This document shows, piece after piece, positions 11,340 to 21,808 of a stretch of 64,000 nt of DNA. Position numbers and translations under genes: made by a program. Positions within the stretch are counted from its first letter, which is position 1. Each line of letters opens with the position of its first letter. The stretch is from Gloeophyllum trabeum ATCC 11539 (taxonomy: Eukaryota > Basidiomycota > Agaricomycetes > Gloeophyllales > Gloeophyllaceae). The notes under the pieces were generated by a model. That model searched no databases. It saw only the letters and a program-made list of their open reading frames with translations, and was not told where the DNA came from. Location: the NCBI RefSeq assembly GCF_000344685.1, contig NW_006920416.1, forward strand, positions 1,696,526 through 1,760,525, written 5' to 3'.

Positions 11340-12670
11340 GATTTACAATAGATATGAAGGGACTCGATTCGGGGAAGAGAAGGAGAAGTATCCGACGACG
11401 AAAGCAATCACTCACATCCCGTCTTATACTGTACCTCCCATGAGCTCCCCGTTGGCATGCCTCCGGGCGCGAGCATAAGCCGACGCCCTTCAGGTGGCTC
11501 GGGACGAGAATAAGCACATATGGAGGCAAATGGGGTGGAGTGCCGCACGGTTACTAGCCATGGGACGGGCGGATGATCTTCGACAGGGGTGGCGTCAGAT
11601 GGAGGATCCATAAATAAGAAGATCAAATAGACACCATGAGGTTGCAGAGCTTAAGAAACCTGAAAGTGTTCTTATTACGCACTGCATCCACCGACCAATA
11701 GCGGATGAAGAGAAACAGGAAAAGAACCCGTCGGAGCAATCGCGCAGGTCCCTATGATGGGTCAGATAAGTGCAGCAACCCACGGTTAGGATTATAAAAA
11801 GCAAAGGAACAGGGAAGTCCATACTCCCCCTGGTCATGCAGTCCCGGTATCTGTAAGATCCGGCACGCTTGAGGAGAGCTCAGACTTCGTATTAACCTTC
11901 TTGAAGTTCTTCGGAGTTCGGAGGCGTCGCGGTAACGTGACATGCGTTTTCATGCGAGTCGTTAAACTCGTTGGCGCGACGCGCTCCTAGGGCGGCTCCT
12001 TTGCGTCCATCGGAGGATGGTGGCTGACGCTCACAACGACCATCAGAACAGTGTATAGCGCAGATTGCACATAGAAGGATGCGATCCGAGACTGTAAGAC
12101 GTTTGCACCCTGGACTAGTGGAAGTGGCCCCCAAATGCCAATGCTGGTCAGTGGTCTTCCCAGGCGCTAATCGCGGTAACGTGACTGAGGGCTTCGGCGC
12201 GACTCGACGCTCATTCGACGACGCGTCGTGTTGGTTCGAGAAATTGAAGCTCTCAACGGGTCTGGTCGACGTTCTGTAGCGCGGTGTTTATTTCAGCCTA
12301 CCAAGGAATCGAGCTGTCTATCGAGTATGAATTTTTCTCCACCGAAAATGCCGAGTCCCAAGGTACGGGTCGCGTGCGAGCAACTGACTCGACGGCATCC
12401 TGAGGCTTGGTGCCATGATCTGCTAAGATAGCGCTACGATATCTGAGATTAGCCCTGCGATATCTCTTGCCTGTCGACTAGAACTCACACTTTCCAGCTA
12501 ATCACTTACGCTCTGTGCTTCTAGAAGCCGCTCCTCGCCCCAATCATTGCTTACTCAGGATCACCTTCCCCTTATAACAATCGTCGTCAACTCACGCCAG
12601 AACGGGCACAAATTTCTCTCTGACCCAGCTCAAGGCCCTCGCTGCTTTTCTATTTACCTGCGTTGTCATC
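11340..12670. other. Divergent intergenic region
   Basis: The upstream region shared by the minus-strand GH16 gene and the plus-strand repeat-domain gene. I see no third gene. A 14-15 base element, TCGCGGTAACGTGAC, occurs at about 11928 and again at about 12173 in the same orientation, a possible regulatory site. Confidence 0.45.
11423..11428 (-). promoter_or_regulatory. Probable TATA box of the GH16 gene
   Basis: On the minus strand CAGTATAAGACGGG reads about 85-90 bases upstream of the ATG at 11339; spacing fits a fungal TATA box. Confidence 0.4.
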
Positions 12671-14456
12671 ATGTCGGTGCATATAACCAAGGTGGGCAAA
12701 GGTATGTGCCGCCGTCAAACTCGTCAATACGTACATGAATCTCCTACGTCAACTCCGGCACTGAATTATGCTGATATAGACGTACGGGAGTATCGAAACG
12801 GCACGAAGACGCCCTTATCAAATGGTCATCTCAACGACCGTAAGCAGGAACTAATATTGGATTGATCCGATACTGATGTCTGCTTTGGAAAAACCCAAAC
12901 GTCCATTCACGATCAGGTACTCCCAACCGCAACTTGCCAGCGTCGACCTACCCCTCTAAGGAATCTGTTCCGGTGTCCGTGGAGATGTCCCATTCGACCA
13001 GCAAGTGTACAGATTACGGGGACTATATGGAACGCTTGAAGCTCTCGAAATCAGACCGGTATAAATTGTTTGTGAGTTCCTGCTTACCACAGCTTTGGCA
13101 CCTCGTGCCAGTGGTCCTACTAATATCCACTGATTTGTTAACTGGTAGTGCGATGTGCGGGAGCTGGCTAGCGAACATCTAGACATGGACAAACTTGTCA
13201 CAGAGCAGGAACCAGGCATTTGGGAGAACTTCATATCTTTCGCACGTTTCGAACATCCCATCGTGCACAACCTATATAGTAACTAATCCACTTTCGTTAT
13301 CTAGGCGAAAGAGACGTTCCCCATATTCGCGACTCCTCGGCGCACGGGGATATTAAAGAAATACTTGTCCAAGTACCTACATCGCCGAAAGTCTCGCGCG
13401 CGAGAGAGAGTGGTACAGTCTGACGAGTCAAGAAAACATCGGCTGCAAGGCGCACGCCGTACGGCCGTTGATAAGGAGAGCACGGGCTGCCAGGCCTCAA
13501 AGGAACCTGCGGAGGAAAGGAAGGCGGAAAACGACGCAGAAGAGGGTGACTACATGTCCTTGCTAAGCAAGGTGCGCCCTATAGATGTGGTCAGATTTGG
13601 ACAAGGGGCTGTCCTGTTGAGGCTATTTTGATGCGACTGACACTTCTTTCTGTTAGCGAAATGGAAGTCCTCTCGTATGGCTATCCCCGTCGCCATCCCC
13701 GTCGCCGCCGCCAAAGACTGTACCTCCGAGAGTCAACCGCGTGAGTATTCCTCCTTCATACTCTCCGCCAGACCTCTGATGGTGCATACCTATGGCCTTA
13801 TGACGCTTCTCCAGGCGTACGTCGAAATCATACAGAACCGCCCCAAGGCGAAACCCCGCTTTTCCGGTCCCGCAATCCCGTCCAACGCATCCCCCGGCGA
13901 CGATGTTTCAGAATGTAGCACCCCTCGACCGTGCGCCAATGATGATCATCCGGTCCAGGCCTTCCTCCGCTCACTCACTCCCAGCTTGGAGTGCTTGTGG
14001 CCAGCCCTCGACACTCTGGGGGTAAAGGATATGGCCTGGGTGAATGCCATTCGCCGTTGGCCCCCCCATTATCGAGATCTAATGGAGGCGAAGCTCTTGG
14101 AGGACAGAGACGTCACCTCCCTTGATTGCCGTGGCTTGATGACCGCGATGTCATTGCCAGCTAAGGCTGATATGGCCATCCCATCCTCGAACTGCACTAC
14201 CACTGGGCAGGATCGCGTAAGCGAGTTCCTATGCTCGCTTAGTCCCAGCCTCAGGCATCTGTATTCACCACTCAGCAAAATAGGAATGAGGGAGTCGTGG
14301 CTGGACGCTGTGATCAGTGGCCGGGAGCCTGACAAATTTCATGAGTTGTTGGAGTCGAACCTAGTTTGGACTAGGAAGGCGACTTGGTGTGAATACGTAG
14401 CCATCCTGGTCGGGTTAGAGAGTAGGGCTAAAGAAAGAGCTCAGAATGGTGTATGA
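12671..14456 (+). CDS. Protein with two tandem SAM-like helical domains, function unknown
   Basis: Seven exons (12671-12701, 12780-12839, 12917-13071, 13149-13262, 13305-13571, 13657-13740, 13815-14456) give 450 aa with all phases consistent. The N-terminal half is polar; around residue 160 a basic stretch (KKYLSKYLHRRKSRARER) may be a nuclear signal. Residues 284-351 and 372-440 are two copies of one domain: F-L-x-S-L-x-P-S-L-x-x-L-x-x-x-L, then G-(V/M), a helix with W, a loop, L-x-x-x-L, a Thr/Val-rich break and a last Leu-rich helix. I associate this pattern with SAM-like domains of Agaricomycete orphan proteins; that is a resemblance, not a proven assignment. The last about 120 bases are copied after the next assembly gap. 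Confidence 0.75.
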
Positions 14457-15097
14457 GCTTCTATTACTCGCTGTACGGTTGCTGTAACATGAAAAAATCT
14501 CTGTAGGTCAATAGCAAATATGTGGTCAACACTGTTCTCCCGCTGTCTAGCCGTCTAGCTCGCCCTCAGTGCTTCCGCCGCACCTTTAGCAAGATACCCG
14601 AAGCGCATCTCATACCTCGTGATTGTTCGAAGACACCTCCCGCTTTGTCTTATAACATTAGGCTGCAGCGCTACAATGCCACGACGCCGTAATAGCCAGA
14701 ACCGGTATCGTTGCCACCATCAACCTTCCAGTTCGGAATTCTATGCCGCCGTGAGGAACGAGCAGAGGCATAGAATATAGACTTTGTATGAATGTGAGCG
14801 TTACGCAGGTCACAGTGACAGCTCCTGCTTTCGACGGCGACGACGCGCTCACTCAAGCGCGCTATATGGGCTCCACATAGGCTACCTTTTGCTTTTCCCT
14901 CCCTGCCCACCCTTATGTTTGATAAGCTGCAGATTGTACAATGCCTGGTAGCTTTCCTCTCTCCACACTGTTTTTCCCACTGGGTTTTCAGGTGGCATGA
15001 GAGGTTTTGAGGCACCCATGGCTTTCATTGCACCCTTGTGTTTTCTCATGACATGTATTTATTACTGGGTCGTGGATGTGGTTTTCTAGGCGGGAGT
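14328..15097. repeat. Left copy of a 0.77-kb direct repeat flanking a gap
   Basis: Starts at the codons for PDKFHELLE of the preceding gene, runs over its stop and 640 bases of flank, and stops at the N run. The same sequence returns after the gap at 15539-16307 with one missing T near 14358/15568. Identity this high on both sides of an N run points to an unresolved assembly overlap rather than a true duplication. Confidence 0.9.
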
Positions 15098-15538
15098 NNN
15101 NNNNNNNNNNNNNNNNNNNNNNNNNNNNNNNNNNNNNNNNNNNNNNNNNNNNNNNNNNNNNNNNNNNNNNNNNNNNNNNNNNNNNNNNNNNNNNNNNNNN
15201 NNNNNNNNNNNNNNNNNNNNNNNNNNNNNNNNNNNNNNNNNNNNNNNNNNNNNNNNNNNNNNNNNNNNNNNNNNNNNNNNNNNNNNNNNNNNNNNNNNNN
15301 NNNNNNNNNNNNNNNNNNNNNNNNNNNNNNNNNNNNNNNNNNNNNNNNNNNNNNNNNNNNNNNNNNNNNNNNNNNNNNNNNNNNNNNNNNNNNNNNNNNN
15401 NNNNNNNNNNNNNNNNNNNNNNNNNNNNNNNNNNNNNNNNNNNNNNNNNNNNNNNNNNNNNNNNNNNNNNNNNNNNNNNNNNNNNNNNNNNNNNNNNNNN
15501 NNNNNNNNNNNNNNNNNNNNNNNNNNNNNNNNNNNNNN
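15098..15538. other. Assembly gap (N run)
   Basis: N run between the two copies of the 0.77-kb direct repeat. If the copies are one locus, the gap should be closed by overlap. Confidence 0.95.
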
Positions 15539-16307
15539 CCTGACAAATTTCATGAGTTGTTGGAGTCGAACCTAGTTGGACTAGGAAGGCGACTTGGTGT
15601 GAATACGTAGCCATCCTGGTCGGGTTAGAGAGTAGGGCTAAAGAAAGAGCTCAGAATGGTGTATGAGCTTCTATTACTCGCTGTACGGTTGCTGTAACAT
15701 GAAAAAATCTCTGTAGGTCAATAGCAAATATGTGGTCAACACTGTTCTCCCGCTGTCTAGCCGTCTAGCTCGCCCTCAGTGCTTCCGCCGCACCTTTAGC
15801 AAGATACCCGAAGCGCATCTCATACCTCGTGATTGTTCGAAGACACCTCCCGCTTTGTCTTATAACATTAGGCTGCAGCGCTACAATGCCACGACGCCGT
15901 AATAGCCAGAACCGGTATCGTTGCCACCATCAACCTTCCAGTTCGGAATTCTATGCCGCCGTGAGGAACGAGCAGAGGCATAGAATATAGACTTTGTATG
16001 AATGTGAGCGTTACGCAGGTCACAGTGACAGCTCCTGCTTTCGACGGCGACGACGCGCTCACTCAAGCGCGCTATATGGGCTCCACATAGGCTACCTTTT
16101 GCTTTTCCCTCCCTGCCCACCCTTATGTTTGATAAGCTGCAGATTGTACAATGCCTGGTAGCTTTCCTCTCTCCACACTGTTTTTCCCACTGGGTTTTCA
16201 GGTGGCATGAGAGGTTTTGAGGCACCCATGGCTTTCATTGCACCCTTGTGTTTTCTCATGACATGTATTTATTACTGGGTCGTGGATGTGGTTTTCTAGG
16301 CGGGAGT
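15539..16307. repeat. Right copy of the 0.77-kb direct repeat
   Basis: Matches 14328-15097 with a shift of 1210-1211 bases. It lacks one T of CCTAGTTTGG, so the copied gene end is frameshifted here. Beyond 16307 the sequence continues uniquely into the 3' flank of the FAD monooxygenase gene. Confidence 0.9.
15541..15665 (+). pseudogene. Copied, frameshifted 3' end of the SAM-like repeat gene
   Basis: Corresponds to the last about 40 codons of the gene at 12671-14456. The missing T near 15568 changes the frame after HELLESNLV. It is either a truncated duplicate or, more probably, the same locus assembled twice from two haplotypes or with a read error. Confidence 0.7.
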
Positions 16308-16495
16308 CCCGGCTCGGCCACGATCTCCAAACCCCCGCCTGGTGGCCCATTTGCGGCGGGAAGCCCTTCGGGCTTTCTCCCGTAATGCTGTGTACCCCCC
16401 CTTCATGTGTGACCTGCCAGCGGGAGGAATACAAAGTTGATGGGCTCAGAGACATTCACGATTGTGTGGTAGCTCCAACACGACTCGCCACACGT

Positions 16496-17821
16496 CTATG
16501 AGCTCCCCGAGATCTGCTTCATCACACTCTCATAGCGCTCGCAAGCGTCCTTCTCGCAATCAAATGCAAAAAGCCAGGGATCCCTCCCGAGCTTCATCAC
16601 CTCCGGATCCTCCTTCGCCTTGTCAAAATCCGCCTGGTGCCACTTATCCCGATTACTCTCGCCGAGCAGCTGCGCCCTCCGCACCCTCTCATACCTCAGT
16701 CTCTCATACACACGCACCGTGTCCGGGAGAGGATTTACCCTCTGCGCGGCGAACAATAAACACGTCGCGAGCACCACGCCATCCTCCATCGCCTGCGAAG
16801 CGCCCTGGATTGACGTCGGCAGGAACGGGTGCGCCGAGTCGCCCAGGAGACATATCCGTCCTCCCTTCGATACCCATCTCTCCAACGGGTCCCGGTAAAC
16901 GAGCTTCCAGTCTACGCAGGTGTCGGTGAGCTGCACTATCCTTCGTGCGACCTTATCCCAGCCCTCCAGGACTTTCAACACATCTTCGATGTGCCCCGGG
17001 AACGACCACGACTCGTCGATGTCCGCGTCGTCCTTGTGCGTGCAGACCCACGAGACGGAGCGCGTGTTCTTGATGTACGCGAAGACGAAGTGCACGTCCG
17101 GCCCGAACCAGCCGACGTGGTAGTCGCTGCCCGCGACGAGGGGCGCGGTTAGCGGATCGGCGGCAAGGGGCGCAGCGTCCATCCACGCGCGGTAGATCGC
17201 GTAGCCGGAGGGCTTAGGGTTGTCGACGTACCCCAGCACGAGCTCGCGCGCTTTGCTCCGCACGCCGTCAGAGCCCACTACGACGTCTGCCCACATCACT
17301 TCTGGCTCCGTCGTTCCGCTGTCTTCCCTATCGTTCCGTAAGATGTACCTGACGCCTGCGCGGTCCTTCTCCTCCACGTACTCCACCACCCTCCGGCCCA
17401 GCAGGATCTCCACACCCAGGGACTCGGCGTATTCAAAGAGTATCTGGTGCATAACGCCCCTGTGTCCGCTGAACTCCGGCGCGTCCTCCTTGCGCTCGTG
17501 CACCGGCTGCGTGGTCAGGAGCTCACCGTCCCACCTCCGGAACACGAACTCGTCGTTGCGCAGACAGATAGGAGCGTACTGCTGCGCGACGGTAGGGGCG
17601 CTCGGGGTAGGCGCGGGCGGCCATCTCGCGATGATGCGTCCTGCATTCGGAGCGAAGGAGATGATATCACCGAGCGGCTTCAGGACGGGGAACGACTCCA
17701 GGAGAGTCACTGTATGGCCTTTCAGGTGACATTCGATCGCAGCGGTGAGGCCGGCAAATCCAGCTCCTACGACTATCACCTTGACTCCCATTGGAGATTT
17801 GGAAACCATGTCTATAGGCAT
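16496..17821 (-). CDS. FAD-dependent monooxygenase (salicylate hydroxylase-like)
   Basis: A single open frame of 441 aa without introns, unusual beside its many-exon neighbours. It belongs to the flavoprotein aromatic hydroxylase family, which uses NAD(P)H and O2 to hydroxylate rings or epoxidise. Visible motifs: the Rossmann dinucleotide site VIVVGAGFAGLTAA (residues about 15-28), the DVVVGSDGVRSK (DG) motif, and the second FAD site GDSAHPFLPTSIQGASQAMEDG (GD motif). Length is normal. ATG at 17821 is the first; in-frame Met5 and Met11 are closer to the FAD motif and could also start. The substrate is unknown. It lies 4 kb from the P450-rich duplicated region, which makes a role in a specialised pathway possible but unproven. 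Confidence 0.9.
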   Translation of the reverse strand: MPIDMVSKSPMGVKVIVVGAGFAGLTAAIECHLKGHTVTLLESFPVLKPLGDIISFAPNAGRIIARWPPAPTPSAPTVAQQYAPICLRNDEFVFRRWDGELLTTQPVHERKEDAPEFSGHRGVMHQILFEYAESLGVEILLGRRVVEYVEEKDRAGVRYILRNDREDSGTTEPEVMWADVVVGSDGVRSKARELVLGYVDNPKPSGYAIYRAWMDAAPLAADPLTAPLVAGSDYHVGWFGPDVHFVFAYIKNTRSVSWVCTHKDDADIDESWSFPGHIEDVLKVLEGWDKVARRIVQLTDTCVDWKLVYRDPLERWVSKGGRICLLGDSAHPFLPTSIQGASQAMEDGVVLATCLLFAAQRVNPLPDTVRVYERLRYERVRRAQLLGESNRDKWHQADFDKAKEDPEVMKLGRDPWLFAFDCEKDACERYESVMKQISGSS

Positions 17822-19239
17822 GAGATAGAACGCCCAGCAGAAGGAGACCTCGCATGCTCACCGTCTAATAGTGGGGTCTCTCCGTGCGCCGGCGACGCTA
17901 TCCCTCGCAATCGTGTGTTTTATTGCAGGGGTTGGCAAAACCGTATATGCGTCGTTGATCACAAGGTGTCGAGCATCCCGAACGGTAGCTGCCAGTGATC
18001 ATACGGGACAGAAAACCGATTCATTACCGGGGAGACTATTATCACGCAGAAGAGACGCAGTAAGCCGCTCTGGGTGTATACTGAGTCCAGTCTGATCCTG
18101 CCCGAACGACCGTCGCTCAGATTCTGGCGGAGAGGAAAGCGGTAGTACGGAGCCCAGAAGCTTTCACTCGCGCTTTCGGGCCACAACAGTATCAGGCAAA
18201 GGGTATCTCGGGATAGGAGAGCGTGCACTCGAGGCATATTAGCTTGAGTCTCGAGGATGTGCAAACGACGCGAATCAGCTAGCTCGAGTCGGAATTGGCA
18301 TTGCAAGGTCAGTCGGCATTCTCCGGCACAAATTAGCGCCCATGATGCCCCACTGCGATTCAACTTCGTTCTCTGGGACCATGATTAAAACAATGGAATC
18401 ATAAAGCTCGTACCTAGGCCTCCTAATGTTGGGATACTTGGAGGCTGTGAGTTCCTCCCAGCACTACGCATTCTTTCTGGCTGGCTGCGGTGTGCGCCAT
18501 TGTCTATCTTCGAACCAGTCCTAGTAACCCTTCTTTTTTCTAGGTGGTAATTGGACTGAACATACCGGGAGCTGCCCCCCCCCCCCCCCAAAGCATTAGC
18601 AGCAGTCAGCGGCGCGTGACGAATTTCTGTATTGAAAGAACTGATATTGTAGCAACGTTTGTACTCAGAGTCTCGCGCTGAATTGACCTAGCTTAGCCGC
18701 ACGAAGGAATTACTGTTCGACATGCGTCAGTACCTGGAATCCACCTCCAACAACGTCTATGGTTTGCAGATATCACGGAGGTATTACAGCTTAATGTGTC
18801 GCTTCCGTCTCCATAGGATGAAGTACCTGCCCCTAGTTCTTACGAGAGACGAGTATACGGTCCCGTCGCTATCGACATGAAGAGGATTCAATGACATCAC
18901 AGCATCGACCTACTGTTCGTCTTTGCCGGGACCAGGGGGTGTCCGATCTATGAAAAGACTGAATGCAACTGACTGCATATTTGCTTTGCATGTCATCGGC
19001 CCGTCCACGATTTCAGGAAGGTGAAATGAGGAAGACCTTTTCCCGAACAGGTCGCCGTGTAACTCTCCATTTATTCATCATAATCACCGCTCTTAGTGCC
19101 TTGGTATTAGAACCCTGCTGGTTTCTCCATACAAAGGTGTTCCAGAATATTCCTCAATAATGTCCCTGTACCTAGATCAGAGTCGTGCCTATCGGGTAGG
19201 TCTTCCATAGACAGGAAACCGACCAGCGGTCCGTTAATT
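17822..19239. other. Intergenic region, AT-richer, no gene recognised
   Basis: Only short frames. Contains a 16-base C run at about 18576-18591. The base composition is more AT-rich than that of the flanking genes and marks entry into the rearranged P450 region. Confidence 0.5.
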
Positions 19240-20690
19240 ATTTGCAGGTAACACACGCGAAACAATTGAAGGCCAAGGCAGGGCTAGCGAAACTGATCTA
19301 TGTAGGCATAGGCATTTCACAGGAGCTCAAATTTAAGGGGCCCTTGGGTGTCAGTCCGCTTCTTCGGCGTCTCTGCGGATCGTTGACCTCCGCAGCCATT
19401 GACCTGCTCGCACGGAGGAGAAAGTTGGATTATGATCTCCGGTCCCAGAACGCCGCAATCTCTCTTCGATAGCGCAGTCTACCGGAGTTCCATCGAATAG
19501 ATTCTGCAAGGGCGTCACCAGCAGGAATCTTGATGGCCCCGATCGGGTTTCCTTCGAGGGCGAGAGATGTACAGGGAGCTATGGATGAACATGCTCCACG
19601 CATGCGGATGCCCGGACGCGAAGGCACTCTTCCCCATATTCAAGTCCGTATGTGAGGAGGTAAGCCCCCCTTCAATTTTCTTTTTCCAGCGAGCATGCTC
19701 TTCCCCGGGCAGGAGCTACCCCCAACACTCTCAGATTAATACCTTGGGAAATCTCGAAGCATCGCCTGGTCCAGACGCAGTGCGACGCGGCTCCGAATCG
19801 CGCCGCCGAGACGGTCACTCGAGCCTGCGCCGCGTCGACCAAGTTCGCAGCTTTGGATATAGGAAATATACTCTACCTGCATGGAGCCTTGAGGGTCCGT
19901 GATCGCCTGTTGTTCTTCTCTGGAATATATATGAACGCCAACCGCCGGAGGGAATTCGTCCCCCCCCCCCGTGCCTTTCACCTGGTTGTCAACAGTATGT
20001 TCCGACTCGCACTCTAGCACGACGTCGGACCTCTTCTGCGACCGATCAGGCTTATGTCAGGGAAGATTTTCGGCGAGCTCGCTATACTGTTAGGCGCCAG
20101 TATTATCATACCCATTGCTGCCTACAAGAGGTAATGTGCCTTATTTTTGTCAGTGTAGATGTTCTCGAGCCTTTCGTGGTTGCTTAGGCATTAGTATCTT
20201 TGGGGACAGGAGGCCGACTCGATGGCGAACGCAAGCACAAGAAGGATTCCTCCGTCGGGGTTGTTAGGAACCTGTATGTCGTTCGTCGTATTATTCAGGA
20301 GATCGTGATTCACTACCGTCCTGCCCAGGATGACGTTCGTGCATCTATTGGCGATTTGCGTGAACATTTCATTCGCCCACCGTAAAACGATTCCTTGCTC
20401 GAACACTCATTCTCTTCACAGGAGATGCAGACCTTCCTCGCTGCCCCCATTCACGACTTCGAGGTTGTGGTCGCTTATGCCGAGAAGATTTTGGTTTGAT
20501 CTTTCCTTCTGTGGATATCGTACAGATGGCTCGCAGTTGCCTCTCCGTATTACAACTAGGGGTGGTGTAATGTACCGCGCATGTACCATTCCACATAGGT
20601 ATTCCACATAGGTATCTGCCAGGGATTCGGATGTTAGAAGCTGTTCGCTCATGTCCAGTTCAATGAACATTAACAACAGTCTGACGGGCT
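19240..20690 (+). pseudogene. Degenerate cytochrome P450
   Basis: Pieces in P450 order can be matched to the intact gene at 21809-24056. Near 19240 is the exon-2 region (GGGCTAGCGAA..., AAGGGGCCCTTGGG); near 19600 KALFPIFKSVCEE (intact: KALFPVFKSISED); near 20060 GELAILLGASIIIPIAAYK (intact: GELAIPEGTSIVLSVAAYN); then GERKHKKDSSVGVVRNL; then VRASIGDLR in place of VRSCIGWRF; then the EMQTFLAAPIHDFEVVVAY tail. Stops, lost exons and the missing heme-binding Cys show it is dead. Only its 3' part (from about 20120) is shared with the inverted arm at 53.7-54.2 kb. Confidence 0.75.
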
Positions 20691-20699
20691 ACGGATAAG

Positions 20700-21808
20700 C
20701 ATCAGTATGCGTCGTAAAGATATTGATGAATTTTTCGTCTTTAGTTTTCCTACAAAGGTTTCTATTGCATGATCCACGCACACCTGACACTACGCCAGCT
20801 ACACCTCACACTCCTTCCTGCGCCGTTCTTCATCTCCTTCCTTTCAGTAGGTCTACCACAGAGACTAATCAAAGTCTAATATGGCATCGCTCGGCGAAAC
20901 GTACCTGCTATTATCTTGCAGTTGTGTCTGTAGACTCCCTGTGTCATCGAACTGAGGAATGCACGTCACAGCTTATTTCTCAACCATCTCCGACGGTACC
21001 CAGCGAGCTGTTGTCAATGCGAAGAGTGAAGCAATTTTACGGATGTTTGGTCCGTTCTTGGGACGACGCGACGTATCCTTTTGTGCAATTTGCCAGAGTC
21101 AGCCTGAGCCCGCTTCAACTCCAGCCAGGTTAACAGGAAGGTTGGTCCGATTAGGCAGCTATGAAGCTCGGTACATACCATACGAGGCTACGAAATCGTT
21201 CTAGGTATAGCGGTTCTCTCACCGAAGGGAAAAACAGGTTTCATATCACGATGTCATGCATAGGGCTCGGGTGCCTTCATGATGCGCTTTCGTCGGGGCC
21301 TCAAACAAGGCATATGCGTCCTCCGAGGAACCCCGCGGATCAGCTACACGAAAGTACGAGTATTTTTCCAATGCTACGTAACTTACAGAATCTAATAACG
21401 TCCCGCAAGGCGCCACGAATCACCAAGTAACATGCCTTGCTTCTTTATTCTCACCAGGAAACACGGGATGTCTTCCTTCCATTGGCGGACACCCCTTACG
21501 CGAGGGTGTATTACGCCAGTCGACGCTCCCGTCGCCCTACGTTATAAAAGAGGAGTCAACAACCTGGATGGAAGAGCGTGCTCGTTCGTCCTGCTCGCAC
21601 GTCTAAGAGTCTGGTCATGTGGGCGACTTGCTGAACGTAAGAGGTGCTGCGTTTACCAGAAATTCAGATAAGGTGTGTACCTCTTCTTGATGTCATCGGC
21701 CCGTTCGGACGTCTTCTCGAGTGGTATAAAGAGCAACACCTATTCCAGAGGAAGCCCTCTCACAGGTCTCCGTCAATCGCTTGCAGTATATTCAACTGTC
21801 TATCCATC
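20700..21808 (+). other. P450 upstream region, conserved in arm B
   Basis: I see no gene. Short frames here are not kept in the other arm (52649-53739), where indels shift them, so the conservation reflects common descent rather than coding. TATA-like boxes occur at 21541-21549 (TTATAAAAG) and at about 21724 (GGTATAAAGAGC), the second 85 bases before the P450 ATG and kept in arm B. Confidence 0.5.
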
